Source: Acidobacteriota bacterium
Lineage (GTDB): Bacteria; Acidobacteriota; Vicinamibacteria; Vicinamibacterales; UBA2999
Assembly: GCA_030697165.1 (NCBI GenBank)
Contig: JAUYQQ010000021.1
Coordinates: 62,001-126,000, forward strand
DNA: 64,000 nucleotides
Direction: 5' to 3'
Below, one piece after another: positions 1-8,872 of the stretch. The first letter of the stretch is position 1, and every line of letters begins with the position of its first letter. A program made the position numbers and the translations under genes. A model generated the notes under the pieces. It ran no database searches, was not told the origin of the DNA, and worked only from the letters and a program-made list of their open reading frames with translations.

Positions 1-2538
1 CATGATCTGGCCAAGCGGTGTCCCATAGAATAGCTCGGGCTTGGTGCGTGACCAGGTGGGATGCATCGCGCCGCTCGTCGAGATCTGCCATTTGCCGCCC
101 GGACCGGGAAACGGTCGCGCGTACAGCTCACTGCGTCCGGATTCCTCCGAAATGTAGGCGAGCCAGCGGCCGTCTGGAGAAAACATCGGCTCCCGTTCCT
201 GAGCCGGACTGTTCAGGAAGACAGTGGGCGTGCCGGGCTTCCATCCTGCCGCCTCGTCTCCCGCCATCGGTAGAATCATCAAGTCGAAGCCCGCTTGGTT
301 CCGCTCCTCGAACGCCAGAAACTTGCCACTTGGATGCCAGGATGCGGGCCGCTGATGGTTGTCGCCCTCAGTGAGCCTCTGAGCGTCGCCGGTGCCATCG
401 GCGCGTTGCCACACCAAGTTCGAGGCTGTCTGGTCCGGGCGGGGTGCGTTATACACGATGCGTCCACCATCGGGCGTCCAGACCGGCTTGCCTGCGTAGG
501 TGGCGCCAAAGGTGAGTCGCGTCAGGCTGTCTCGGGCCCACTCGTAGATCCAAATGTCTGTCGATGTGCCGTCTACCAACTGCATGGCCAGCCTGCGCCC
601 ATCCGGTGAGAAGAGCAGATCGAACCAGGCCGCATGCGCCGCACGCAGCGGGGTTGTCTTTCCGGCCCGATCCATCCAGGTGATCGGCCCGCCGCCGGAG
701 TTCGTCTGCCCGGGCAGGAACACCAACGCACCGCTATCGGACACCGCGAACTGGGCGCCACCAGTACCAATATTTGACGTGACGCCTTCGAGCACGGGCA
801 CCGAAGGCCCGGTCACGGCCAGCCGCGTCACATCAAACGGCGCGGCAAACAGCGTCCCATCGCGAAGGTAGACCAGGTGGCCCTCTTCGCGCTCGCTACG
901 CTTCGGCGTGCCAGGCCCACTGGCGACGTATCGGCCGTGGTAGCCCCCGCGCTGGACGATAGAACGCGCACCGCTCGACGACTGCACCACAATGCTCGCG
1001 TCGTTATAGGCCGTATTCACGCTGCTGCTTGTGAAGAGCACGCCTCTGCCACCAGGCAGCACCTGTGGCCAGCGTTGCGAAACCTCGCCGTCAGCTAGGG
1101 TGGCCATCGGCTCGGGCGGGCCGCCGGCTGATGGCACACGCATCAGCGGTGCGCCGGGATTCGAGGTGGGCGCAAACACGATGGTGCCGTCCTCGCCCCA
1201 CCCACCGCCGCGACCGCCGGGCGCGTCGCACAGAGTGATGGCAGTGCCGCCAGAGACGGCGACCTTCTTCAGCTTACCGCCCGCGAAGAACCCGAGCCAC
1301 TCACCGTCGGGCGAGAAGAACGGGCTCATGGCATCATCGGTCCCAGAGAGCGCGGTCGCCTGCAGTTGGTCGAGTCGCCTGACGTAAAGCAGTGTCGTCC
1401 CGTCCCCATCCTTCTCGGCGACAAAGGCGATCAAGGTGCCGTCTGGAGAAAGGGCCGTCGCGTCTCCGGAACGGAACGACAGGGAGGCATCCGCCCCCAA
1501 CTCGGCGCTGAGTCGCACCAACGCTGAAGGCGCAATCGTCGTTGTTTGGCGCCACGGCGCCCAGACCACCACCAACGCCAACGCGAGCGCTCCGGCGATT
1601 GCCCACGGCAGTGCGCGGGACCAGGTCGGCCGCTGCGCCACGCGATGTTGCACGGCAGCACCATCAGCCACCGATGGCCCGGCCAGGGCATCATCGATGT
1701 CGATGCGAACGCCGGCGGCGGAGTCAAGCCGCCGCTTCGGATCCTTTTCAAGGCTCTTCCGCAGCAATCGGCGGATGGAGGGCGAGACGCCTGGCGGTAG
1801 CGCGTTCCAGTCCGGTTCTTTGCTCACGACCGCGACGATCGTGTCGGTGGCGTCGTCGCCCGGGAACGCACGTTGGCCGGTTAGCATCTCGAACAACACG
1901 CATCCAAGTGCCCAGATGTCCGTTCGCTTGTCGACGCTCTTGGCGCGCGCCTGTTCGGGCGACATGTACGCCGCGGTGCCGAGGATGATTCCCGCCTGCG
2001 TCGCATGAATCGAGAGCGTCGGCGAGTTCATCGCGGTGGCGGATGATCCGGCCGTAGGATCGACGGCCTTCGCGAGACCGAAGTCCAACACCTTGACCGT
2101 GCCGTCGGGACGGACCTTGAGGTTGGCCGGTTTCAGATCGCGATGAATGATGCCGTGGTCGTGCGCGGCCTCTAGCGCTTCGGCGATCTGGCGGGCGATC
2201 GGCAAAGCCTCGTCGAGCGGGATCGGTCCACGCGCGATGCGCTGCGCGAGGTCCTCGCCCTCAACCAGCTCGAGAACCAACGCCGTGACGCCCCCGGATT
2301 CTTCGAGTCCATGGATGTGCGCGATGTTGGGGTGATTGAGCGATGCCAGCACCTGGGCTTCGCGGCTGAACCTCGCGAGACGATCGGGATCGCTAGCGAC
2401 TGCCGGCAGCAATACCTTGATTGCCACATCGCGATTCAACTTTGTATCGCGCGCGCGGTAGACCTCTCCCATACCGCCTGCGCCGAGGGGGGAGAGGATT
2501 TCGTAGGCGCCGAGTCGCTGGCCGGAAGTGAGGCTCAT
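1..2538 (-). CDS. Ser/Thr protein kinase with TolB-like propeller (C-terminus cut by window edge)
   Basis: The frame is open from the ATG at 2538 to the window edge (846 codons). The N-terminus is a Hanks-type kinase: glycine loop GAGGMGEVY at about residues 19-27, Lys41, HRDLKPAN at 132-139, DFG at 152-154 and an SPE motif. A single membrane segment follows (ALPWAIAGALALALVVVW, about residue 320), then repeated blades with S-P-D-G motifs typical of WD40/TolB-like propellers. The predicted topology is kinase inside, propeller outside. Its start ATG overlaps the stop of the upstream kinase gene by 4 bases (ATGA), so the two are probably translationally coupled. Substrates and ligand are unknown. 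Confidence 0.93.
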   Translation of the reverse strand, partial: MSLTSGQRLGAYEILSPLGAGGMGEVYRARDTKLNRDVAIKVLLPAVASDPDRLARFSREAQVLASLNHPNIAHIHGLEESGGVTALVLELVEGEDLAQRIARGPIPLDEALPIARQIAEALEAAHDHGIIHRDLKPANLKVRPDGTVKVLDFGLAKAVDPTAGSSATAMNSPTLSIHATQAGIILGTAAYMSPEQARAKSVDKRTDIWALGCVLFEMLTGQRAFPGDDATDTIVAVVSKEPDWNALPPGVSPSIRRLLRKSLEKDPKRRLDSAAGVRIDIDDALAGPSVADGAAVQHRVAQRPTWSRALPWAIAGALALALVVVWAPWRQTTTIAPSALVRLSAELGADASLSFRSGDATALSPDGTLIAFVAEKDGDGTTLLYVRRLDQLQATALSGTDDAMSPFFSPDGEWLGFFAGGKLKKVAVSGGTAITLCDAPGGRGGGWGEDGTIVFAPTSNPGAPLMRVPSAGGPPEPMATLADGEVSQRWPQVLPGGRGVLFTSSSVNTAYNDASIVVQSSSGARSIVQRGGYHGRYVASGPGTPKRSEREEGHLVYLRDGTLFAAPFDVTRLAVTGPSVPVLEGVTSNIGTGGAQFAVSDSGALVFLPGQTNSGGGPITWMDRAGKTTPLRAAHAAWFDLLFSPDGRRLAMQLVDGTSTDIWIYEWARDSLTRLTFGATYAGKPVWTPDGGRIVYNAPRPDQTASNLVWQRADGTGDAQRLTEGDNHQRPASWHPSGKFLAFEERNQAGFDLMILPMAGDEAAGWKPGTPTVFLNSPAQEREPMFSPDGRWLAYISEESGRSELYARPFPGPGGKWQISTSGAMHPTWSRTKPELFYGTPLGQIM

Positions 2539-5219
2539 TGCTTCGGCGTCGGCAGGAGCCGTTTCAGCTCCTCCGCCCAGTTCAGTACGATGTGGATCTC
2601 GGTCACCGGCTTCTGGGCCTCAACGGGCTCTAGCATCAGAAAGCGCTGGCCGTCCGGGCTCACACCAGACGTGCCGGTCGGAATGGTTGGGCCGAAAAAC
2701 GGTTTGTCAAACAAGACCCTTGGCGTGTCGGCACTGAAGGCCAGCGCCGTCCTAACGTTCACGGCCATCATCTTAGCGCCGTTGCGGTAGAACAACTCGT
2801 CGTCGCGGCCCGACCAGAGTGGTTCCATGCCGCCCTCAGTCGAGATCTGCCATTTACTCCCGCCCCCATCGAACGGTTGTACATACACTTCAAGACGACC
2901 TGACTCGTTCGAGAGGTACGCGATCCAGCGCCCGTTGTGCGAGACCCGTGCGCTCTCAATCGCCGACCGCGTTCGCAGGACGAATCGCTCCTTGCTAAGT
3001 TCGCCGATTGGGGAGACCCACAGCTCTCTATCGCCGGCAGGGGTGTTCCGAAACGACAGCAACGCCTTGCCGTCAGCGGACCACGCGGTTGGCACGCCGC
3101 TCGCACTCTGCGGCACCTGCTCTTCACCGCCGTTCCCATCCGCGCGCTTCTGAAAGACGTTCACCGACCCACTCCGGCGGGATTGATAGGTGACACGCAG
3201 CCCGTCCGGCGCCCAGAAGGGAAATCTGTTGTCCGCGTCAAACGTGAGTCGCGTAAAACTGTTGCGCTTGATGTCATACGTCTCGATATCGTCCCGAGTA
3301 CCTTTGGGAAGCATCACCACAACCGATTGCCCGTCCGGCGAGAGGCTGAACTGGCTGTAGTTGCGCGTCGGTGTTGCCAGGGGCTCAGTGTGTCCCGCTC
3401 GGTCCACCCACACGAACCGCCGTCGTGTCTCGATGAGACCGCCCTTGATATAAACGAGCGTGCCGGTTGTGGACACGTTGTATAGCCCTTCACCGCTCGC
3501 TCCGTAGGTCAGACCTTCAAGTACTGATTTTGGCGTCCCGGCAATTTCCACCCGCCGCTGATCAAACGCGATGGCCATCAGGCGTCCGGCATTCATGTAG
3601 AGCAGATGCCCGCTCGGGAGAACCCGGGCGTCGGCGCCCCCTGGGATGAGGACGCGTTGCTCCCCAGACTTCAACCGAGCGACGATTGCCGAACCCGACG
3701 CGAGCATGGTTGTGAACACGACGCCTTCGCCGTTGGGCAGCACCTGCGGCGACCGATAGGCCGTTTCCTCGATGCCCTTCGGATTAGCGATCACCTGCGA
3801 ATCGCCACCAGAATCCGGGAGCCTCAGCAACCCACGAGTACCGCCTCCAGGCGAAAACACGATCGCACCATCCGCGCCCCAGGTCGCGCTGTTGGGTCCA
3901 CCAATGGTCCTGAACAGCTCCATGGGCGTGCCGCCCTCAAGGGACACCTTTTGTAGCTTCTGGTTCGCGAAGAATCCCAGCCAGTGGCCATCGGGCGAGA
4001 AGAACGGCCCTCCCGCGCCAGCCGTGCCCGGAATTGGCTCGGCGTCAAAGCGAGCCAGCGAACGCAGGTAGAGCTGTCCCGCGGCCGCGAACACGAGCTG
4101 CGTGCCATCGGGTGACAGCACCGGCTTGGCTCTGTCGAATCCTGCCACTCCCTCGGGCGGAGTGATCACCGCGCGACTGACCGGGAGGACCGCGGTCTGT
4201 CGCGGCACCCAGAACGCCAGGACCAGCACCAATCCGGCCGCGAGCGCGCTGGCCACCATCCAGGGCAGCACTCGCGGCAGCAGCGCACGCTCAATCATTG
4301 CGGGTTGAATGAAGGCACTGTCCATCGCCGATGGCGAGATTAGAGCTTCGTCGATCTCAATGCGCGCGCCGCCGACAGAATCGAGGCGGCGTTTCGAGTC
4401 CTTGTTGAGTGCTCGTCGAAGCAATCGCTGAATACCTGCCGGCACCGCCGCCGGCAACGCACTCCATTCCGGCTCCTTACTCACCACCGCCACGATCGTG
4501 TCGGTCGCATCGTCGCCGGGGAAGGCGCGTTTGCCCGTGAGCATCTCGAACAGCACCGCGCCGAACGCCCAGATGTCCGTCCGCCTATCGACCGCTTTGC
4601 CGCGGGCCTGCTCCGGCGACATATAGGCGGCGGTGCCGAGGATGATGCCGGCTTCGGTGGCATGAATCGACAAGGTCGGCGAGTTCATCGCAGTGGCCGA
4701 TGATCCGGCGCTGGGGTCGACGGCCTTCGCGAGTCCGAAGTCGAGCACCTTCACAGCGCCATCGGGCCGCACCTTGATGTTGGCCGGCTTGAGGTCGCGG
4801 TGAATGATGCCGTGGTCGTGTGCGGTTTCGAGGGCTTCTGCGATCTGCTGGGCGATTGGGAGCGCCTCGTCCAGCGGGATCGGGCCGCGCGCAATTCGTT
4901 GCGAGAGGTCTTCGCCTTCGACCAGTTCCATGACCAGTGCGAACGTGTCTCCAACATGTTCGAGACCGTAGATCTGGGCGATGTGGGGATGGTTGAGGGA
5001 GGCGAGGACTTCGGCTTCGCGCTGGAATCGCGCCAGCCGCTCGCGATCCTTCGCCACGTCGGCCGGCAAGACCTTGAGGGCGACCTCGCGCTTCAGCGTC
5101 GAGTCCTTGGCCCGATACACCTGGCCCATGCCGCCGGCGCCCAGGAGGGACAGGACTTCGTAGGGGCCGAGCCGGGTGCCGGGGGTCAACCGCGTGATTA
5201 TAGGCGGTAGCCGGACCAT
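2535..5219 (-). CDS. Ser/Thr protein kinase with TolB-like propeller
   Basis: This 894-residue protein is a paralogue of the next gene downstream on this strand. It has the glycine loop GAGGMGQVY, the ATP-anchoring Lys49, HRDLKPAN at about 140-147, DFG at 160-162 and SPEQARG in the activation segment. One hydrophobic span (VLPWMVASALAAGLVLVLAF, about residue 320) separates it from a C-terminal propeller with recurring SPDG motifs. The kinase halves of the two genes are far more alike than their propellers, as expected for a tandem duplication whose sensor parts diverged. The start is the only ATG placed just before the kinase fold. It is the first gene of a two-gene unit. Confidence 0.95.
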   Translation of the reverse strand: MVRLPPIITRLTPGTRLGPYEVLSLLGAGGMGQVYRAKDSTLKREVALKVLPADVAKDRERLARFQREAEVLASLNHPHIAQIYGLEHVGDTFALVMELVEGEDLSQRIARGPIPLDEALPIAQQIAEALETAHDHGIIHRDLKPANIKVRPDGAVKVLDFGLAKAVDPSAGSSATAMNSPTLSIHATEAGIILGTAAYMSPEQARGKAVDRRTDIWAFGAVLFEMLTGKRAFPGDDATDTIVAVVSKEPEWSALPAAVPAGIQRLLRRALNKDSKRRLDSVGGARIEIDEALISPSAMDSAFIQPAMIERALLPRVLPWMVASALAAGLVLVLAFWVPRQTAVLPVSRAVITPPEGVAGFDRAKPVLSPDGTQLVFAAAGQLYLRSLARFDAEPIPGTAGAGGPFFSPDGHWLGFFANQKLQKVSLEGGTPMELFRTIGGPNSATWGADGAIVFSPGGGTRGLLRLPDSGGDSQVIANPKGIEETAYRSPQVLPNGEGVVFTTMLASGSAIVARLKSGEQRVLIPGGADARVLPSGHLLYMNAGRLMAIAFDQRRVEIAGTPKSVLEGLTYGASGEGLYNVSTTGTLVYIKGGLIETRRRFVWVDRAGHTEPLATPTRNYSQFSLSPDGQSVVVMLPKGTRDDIETYDIKRNSFTRLTFDADNRFPFWAPDGLRVTYQSRRSGSVNVFQKRADGNGGEEQVPQSASGVPTAWSADGKALLSFRNTPAGDRELWVSPIGELSKERFVLRTRSAIESARVSHNGRWIAYLSNESGRLEVYVQPFDGGGSKWQISTEGGMEPLWSGRDDELFYRNGAKMMAVNVRTALAFSADTPRVLFDKPFFGPTIPTGTSGVSPDGQRFLMLEPVEAQKPVTEIHIVLNWAEELKRLLPTPKQ

Positions 5220-5228
5220 TGGGGCCTA

Positions 5229-5728
5229 TTACTCGGCGCACAGGATCGAGGCCCCCTCCACAAGTAGCTCGTCGGGCTCAAAACGCAGGTTGGGGGTGTA
5301 AAATCCACCCTGCAACCATTCGAGACTCCTCGTCGAATCCCGTCGGGGACGCCATGCAACGTGGTTGTTTTCAGCGCCGCCAAGCAATCTCCCGATTGCT
5401 GCCTTGCCTTCAAACCGATTAGCGCCGTTCTCGGGCGTGAACCGAATCGGGCCGTCCAACACCCGCCGAAGCAGCTCCCGCCCGTTCTGCGCGTTCCTAG
5501 TGAGCAATGCGCGCCAGTCTGCCAAGCTCTCCCGCGCACGTCTCTCAGCCGCCCGCCGATCGAACGATCGAGGCTGCGCGAGCCGCGAGCGACTCGCTTG
5601 CAGCTCATCCCGCCGCTCATCCCGCCGCGATTGGCGCTGTTTCAGGGCCGAGAGGAGGGTGGCATTTGGCCCCCTGTCGCGACCGCCTCGGTCAGCCGCT
5701 CGATCTCGCGGTCAAGGCTCGCGAGTTC
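5229..5728 (-). pseudogene. Serine recombinase remnant (C-terminal part, frameshifted)
   Basis: Read on the minus strand, 5728 to about 5665 encodes a charged coiled-coil start (ELASLDREIERLTEAVATGG). The reading then has to shift frame near 5660-5668 to continue as ATLLSALKQRQ, then DWRALLTRNAQ and LLRRVLDGPIRFTP. That order (E/R coiled coil, W-R-x-L-L, then L-L-x-G-P-I-R-F-x-P) matches the extreme C-terminus of large serine recombinases. The resolvase catalytic domain and most of the recombinase domain are missing, so it cannot be active. It lies next to a tRNA 3' fragment, which fits a decayed integrative element. The family is assigned by pattern only. Confidence 0.65.
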
Positions 5729-5962
5729 CGTCGCGACGATAGGGTAGACCGGCGTAATGAAAGTGTCCCAAATGCGCCCTCTCGCACGATCCGAAGTTGG
5801 CTTCGAGCGCTCAAATGGTTTGGGCCGGTCACTGTCCCATTTTTGTCCCACTCGCGACAGCATTGAGCGTATTTGGCGCATTCTCCGTATAGGCGAAAGC
5901 TCGGTATTGCCTAGCAATTCGGCTAAGTCGTTGATTCCACGGCACGGCAAAAGCACCCTGAT

Positions 5963-6011
5963 GAGGTCTGCAAAACCTCCATCCCCGGTTCAAATCCGGG
6001 CGGCGCCTCCA
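5963..6011 (+). pseudogene. tRNA-Cys(GCA) 3'-half remnant
   Basis: A perfect 5-bp anticodon stem (gaggt/acctc) encloses the loop ctgcaaa with anticodon GCA. A 4-base variable loop follows, then a perfect T-arm (cccgg-ttcaaat-ccggg), the acceptor strand cggcgcc, the discriminator T and an encoded CCA. No matching acceptor 5' strand or D-arm can be found in the 60 bases upstream, so only the 3' part of the gene is present. Such 3' halves are typical of integrase attachment sites. A functional full-length copy would have to lie elsewhere in the genome. Confidence 0.75.
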
Positions 6012-6015
6012 ACCT
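5989..6015 (+). repeat. 27-bp direct repeat, copy 1 (tRNA-Cys 3' end; att-like)
   Basis: It runs from the T-loop through the CCA end of the tRNA-Cys remnant plus 4 more bases. It is identical over 27 bp to 9119-9145, in the same orientation. The octamer ggtattgc also occurs upstream of both copies (5903 and 9105). It could be attL/attR of a lost or decayed element or a duplicated tRNA end. Confidence 0.6.
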
Positions 6016-6115
6016 CCGCTCAGGTTCACGCGGAGGTTGTCCACCGTAGCTCGGTGGGAATTCAGCCGAGCGAAGGTGGACGGCACGGCTCGAACCTGAG
6101 CTACGGTTGGCGAGC
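6012..6115 (+). repeat. Dispersed palindromic intergenic repeat (gtccacc-tagct type), copy 1
   Basis: Two nested dyads: aacctccgc...gcggaggtt, then tccaccgtagctcgg...ccgagcgaaggtgga, followed by a tail ending ctacggttggcgagcc. Diverged copies with the same order of parts lie at 6627-6768 and 9146-9290. It is non-coding. Confidence 0.6.
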
Positions 6116-6262
6116 CACCCTTCGCGCACCAGTCAGACGCCTGTTCCCTCGGCGCTGGGCCGGCAACGGGTAGCAACTTCACGTCCAGCCAACCAAGAAC
6201 CCGAAATCACCCAGGAAATCATCGCGTCGGGCATGGCGCTGCCGTTGCATCCACGCCCTCTC

Positions 6263-6538
6263 ATGGCCGCCTCCAAGCGATTCGTCTACATCCTTCGAAG
6301 CGAGAGTAACCCGGCGCGATACTACACGGGCCTGACCTCTGACATGCACCTGCGTCTCGCCGATCACAACGAGGGCAGTTGCCGCCACACCTCGAGCGGC
6401 CGCCCCTGGAAACTCGATGTGCTGGTCGAGTTCGCCGACGAACCGCGCGCCGTGGCGTTCGAGCGCTATCTCAAGTCGGGCTCAGGGGGTGCCTTTGCTG
6501 CTCGCCACCTGCGAGAAGCGAGGTCATCCAACGCTTAG
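6263..6538 (+). CDS. GIY-YIG nuclease superfamily protein (UPF0213-like)
   Basis: This 91-residue protein starts at the ATG at 6263, chosen because the domain begins at once (KRFVYILRS). It has the single-domain GIY-YIG layout: FVYILRS in place of GIY, YYTGLTSD as the YIG half, RLADHN, a conserved HT, PWKL, and a C-terminal FERYLKSGSG...RHL signature. These stand-alone proteins are common in bacteria and their cellular role is unsettled; DNA repair and mobile-element links have been suggested. It sits between two copies of an att-like repeat, so it may have been acquired with that island. Upstream sequence to 6107 is also open but is repeat-derived. Confidence 0.85.
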   Translation: MAASKRFVYILRSESNPARYYTGLTSDMHLRLADHNEGSCRHTSSGRPWKLDVLVEFADEPRAVAFERYLKSGSGGAFAARHLREARSSNA

Positions 6539-6626
6539 ATCAGGATTCGGGGCCGCGGAGCCTCCTTGAGCATCTTGATCTTCGGCTTCGTCGCGATGCG
6601 CCCGGTTTCGATGGACAGGGAGGACA

Positions 6627-6768
6627 CCCTTCGCTCTGTAGCATGCGAAGGGTGCCCACCATAGCTGGCTCAGAATTCAGGCCAGCGGCGGTGGGCCGCA
6701 CGGCACCGTTCGAGCTTCGGGCGGCAAGTCCTGTCCATGTAGTTCGAGCTGCGGTTGGCAAGCCCTGG
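6627..6768 (+). repeat. Dispersed palindromic intergenic repeat, copy 2
   Basis: Same module order as 6012-6115: cttcgctctg...gcgaagg, then gcccaccatagctggc...gccagcggcggtgggc, then a tail with two ttcgagct(t/g)cgg(g/t)(c/t)ggcaag units. It lies directly upstream of the exported protein at 6796 and probably contains that gene's leader or promoter region. Confidence 0.55.
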
Positions 6769-6795
6769 CCCAGGCGCTCCCCGTATACTATCGAC

Positions 6796-7659
6796 GTGCG
6801 GCTGCCACGACAGCTCGCGGTCTTCACTGCCTGTTGCGCGGGGGTGTTCATGCCCCTTACCGCCGCTCAACCCGAGGGCGCAGGTGTACTGTCGCGCATC
6901 CACGCGTACGTCGAAAAGTTCCAGCGCGAACTCCCATCCATCGTCGCTGAGGAACACTACGTGCAGGTCCTGAGCCGGCCGGCGTCGACCGCGCGCGAGC
7001 TTCGGGCCGACGAGCGCGTGCTGCGGTCCGACATCCTGATGATCACGGTGCCGGGCACCATCGGCTGGGTCGCATTCCGTGATGTGTTCGAGGTGGATAG
7101 CCGACGCATCCGCGATCGCGAGGATCGCCTCCTGGGCCTGCTGCAGTCCCCCGATGCCAACGCCATGGCGCAGGCGCGGCGGCTGGCGGACGAGAGCGCG
7201 CGCTACAACCTGGGCCGCGTCCACCGCACCGTCAACCTGCCCGACTCGGCGCTCGTGTATCTACAGGCGGCGTCGGCGTCGGGCATGAGATTCGATGCCC
7301 CGCGCCCGTCGAATCCGGTAGAAGGCACAGAGACGGTCGTGATCCGTTTCCGCGAGATCGGCCGCCCGACCTTCGTGACCTCCCGCCGTGGTTCGAACGT
7401 GCCGGCCACGGGGCGGGTGTGGGCGCATGCGGCCACCGGGGCGATCGTCAAGACCGAGTTCACATTGTCGGATATGTCGACCGATGGAAGGTTCGTGGTC
7501 GAGTTTGCGAAGGACGAGCGGTCGGGGCTGCGCCTTCCCGCGAAGATGACCGAGCGCCATACGAGCCCAGGCGAGGAGGTTCGCGCCACCGCGCTGTACA
7601 GCAACGTGCGGCGGTTCAAGGTCTCGACCGACGAGATGCTGCGAAAGCCGCCAGGTTAG
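6796..7659 (+). CDS. Exported protein of unknown function
   Basis: I start this at the GTG at 6796 because it gives a Sec-type signal (VRLPRQLAVFTACCAGVFMPLTAAQ) ending near an A-A-Q. Earlier in-frame codons run through repeat DNA. The mature part (about 260 residues) opens with a helical stretch (RIHAYVEKFQREL) and continues in alternating strands. Motifs include VWAHAATGAIVKTEF and LPAKMTERH, reminiscent of beta-rich proteins that carry sorting or lipid-binding folds (LolA-like). That resemblance is only an impression. No catalytic residues are recognisable. It has no operon partner. Confidence 0.7.
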   Translation: MRLPRQLAVFTACCAGVFMPLTAAQPEGAGVLSRIHAYVEKFQRELPSIVAEEHYVQVLSRPASTARELRADERVLRSDILMITVPGTIGWVAFRDVFEVDSRRIRDREDRLLGLLQSPDANAMAQARRLADESARYNLGRVHRTVNLPDSALVYLQAASASGMRFDAPRPSNPVEGTETVVIRFREIGRPTFVTSRRGSNVPATGRVWAHAATGAIVKTEFTLSDMSTDGRFVVEFAKDERSGLRLPAKMTERHTSPGEEVRATALYSNVRRFKVSTDEMLRKPPG

Positions 7660-7668
7660 CTGCGGCGG

Positions 7669-7722
7669 TCACTTCGCACGCTTGTGGGCTTCGGTGATCG
7701 TCCACAGCTGGACGTGGACCGC
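7669..7722 (-). pseudogene. 3'-end remnant of a methyltransferase paralogue
   Basis: Read on the minus strand the frame ends HVQLWTITEAHKRAK and stop at 7669. The intact gene at 11242-12126 ends VHLWTITAAHKR. The DNA is also alike (ggtgatcgtccacag in both). Only some 16-18 codons survive; the rest is replaced by a dispersed repeat (gcgaagggtgtccacc). Confidence 0.6.
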
Positions 7723-7741
7723 GGGCGAAGGGTGTCCACCC

Positions 7742-8434
7742 TCAGCCTCCCCAGTACGCACGTGCCGCTTCGTCCGCGGCCTTGCGATACTCGGGCACGC
7801 GACTGCGCTCGGCCGATGCGAGAGCACGCTTCAGTTCGGGTGTCGTGAAGTCACCCGTGTAGCACGGCGTGCCTGGCTGCTGCCGCCACGATTCGTCCAG
7901 CCCCCCGGCATCGACGGCGTCGAACCCCAGCTCGTCGATCAACTGCATGACCTTTGCCTTCGCATCGGCCGCGTCACCAGCGACTGGGATCGCCACACGA
8001 CCCTCGCTGCCTCGCGGCGTGCCCTTCTCGAGCAGGCTCTTGAAGAAGATGTTGTTGAACGCCTTGATCACGGGCCGGCCGATCCGGTCCGCGACCCACG
8101 CGCTCTCCGGCTGCCCCTGTTCGATGGCAGGAATGCTGCCATCCCGTGCGGGGTAGTAGTTGCCGGTGTCGACGACGACGACCTCGCGTGGAACGTCGGC
8201 GAAGAGATGTGCAGGCAGATCGTTGACGGCTTTCTGAGGGATCGTCACGACGACAATCTCACCGCTCCTCGCCGCCTCGGCGGCGGTGACGACCCGGGCG
8301 CCCACCTCTGAGGCCAACGCCGTGAGCGTCTCCGGCCCACGCGAATTGGCGATCGCGACGTCGTGGCCAAGCTGCGCCAGTCTCCGGGCCAGGGTTCCGC
8401 CGATCATCCCGGCGCCGATAATTCCGATTTTCAT
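7742..8434 (-). CDS. NADPH-dependent F420 reductase-like oxidoreductase
   Basis: This 230-residue protein has an N-terminal Rossmann motif MKIGIIGAGMIGGTLARRL (GxGxxG) and a following NSRGPETL stretch, where Ser-Arg fits the 2'-phosphate of NADP(H). It continues with VVVTIPQKA, VVDTGNYYP and IKAFNN, the signature order of the NADP-oxidoreductase coenzyme-F420-dependent family. The start is the second ATG (8434), which sits exactly at the Rossmann strand. Family members without an F420 pathway often act as generic NADP-linked reductases, and I see no F420 genes here. The C-terminus (YTGDFTTPELKRAL) is somewhat variable. It is monocistronic. Confidence 0.85.
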   Translation of the reverse strand: MKIGIIGAGMIGGTLARRLAQLGHDVAIANSRGPETLTALASEVGARVVTAAEAARSGEIVVVTIPQKAVNDLPAHLFADVPREVVVVDTGNYYPARDGSIPAIEQGQPESAWVADRIGRPVIKAFNNIFFKSLLEKGTPRGSEGRVAIPVAGDAADAKAKVMQLIDELGFDAVDAGGLDESWRQQPGTPCYTGDFTTPELKRALASAERSRVPEYRKAADEAARAYWGG

Positions 8435-8551
8435 GAGTGCCTCGCTCCCGTTCAATTATGGAACGGCGCTGCTCAGCCGGCCATATCTCTTAGATCGAAA
8501 TGGGCCCTCAGGTTCGGGTGGATGTTGCCCGGTAGTCACATCACGGAGCGG

Positions 8552-8865
8552 CTATGGAAATGTGATGCCGATCGTAGCAGCGATCTTGTTCTGCCTGCTC
8601 CGGTTCACGTAACCCTCGTAGGTCAACTCTCCCGTGCCGACAGACGAGTAATCGAGCGAGGGCGTAAGGGCCATGCCCCGACCAAGGCGAATGTCGTAGC
8701 CGACTCCAGCGTGCAGCGTGCCTGACTCGACAAAGCCCGGACGGATTGGTCCGTGGTTGTCCGAGACGCATCTAGTCGTGGGGCATGGAATCGACATCAG
8801 TTGAAAGCCGACGCCGCCCTTCACGAATAGGTTCACCGAATGCGTCGGGTATCCGACTATCGACG
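8552..8865 (-). pseudogene. 5'-truncated outer-membrane beta-barrel gene
   Basis: The last ~100 residues are clear porin-like barrel: VNLFVKGGVGFQ, LHAGVGYDIRLG, MALTPSLDYSS, and a terminal strand ending AATIGITFP with the C-terminal aromatic-proline typical of OM barrels. Upstream of about 8865 the frame turns into non-barrel sequence without a signal peptide, so the N-terminal part of the gene is lost. It abuts a second 5'-truncated frame on the other strand. Confidence 0.6.
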
Positions 8866-8872
8866 CAACGCG

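Noticed and set aside
5930-6011. Complete tRNA-Cys gene
   Set aside because: Anticodon arm, T-arm and CCA are perfect, but no 5' acceptor strand or D-arm exists in the required place.
6379-6795. N-terminal extension of the exported protein that starts at 6796
   Set aside because: It runs antiphase through the GIY-YIG gene and then through a dispersed repeat; a signal peptide begins at GTG 6796.
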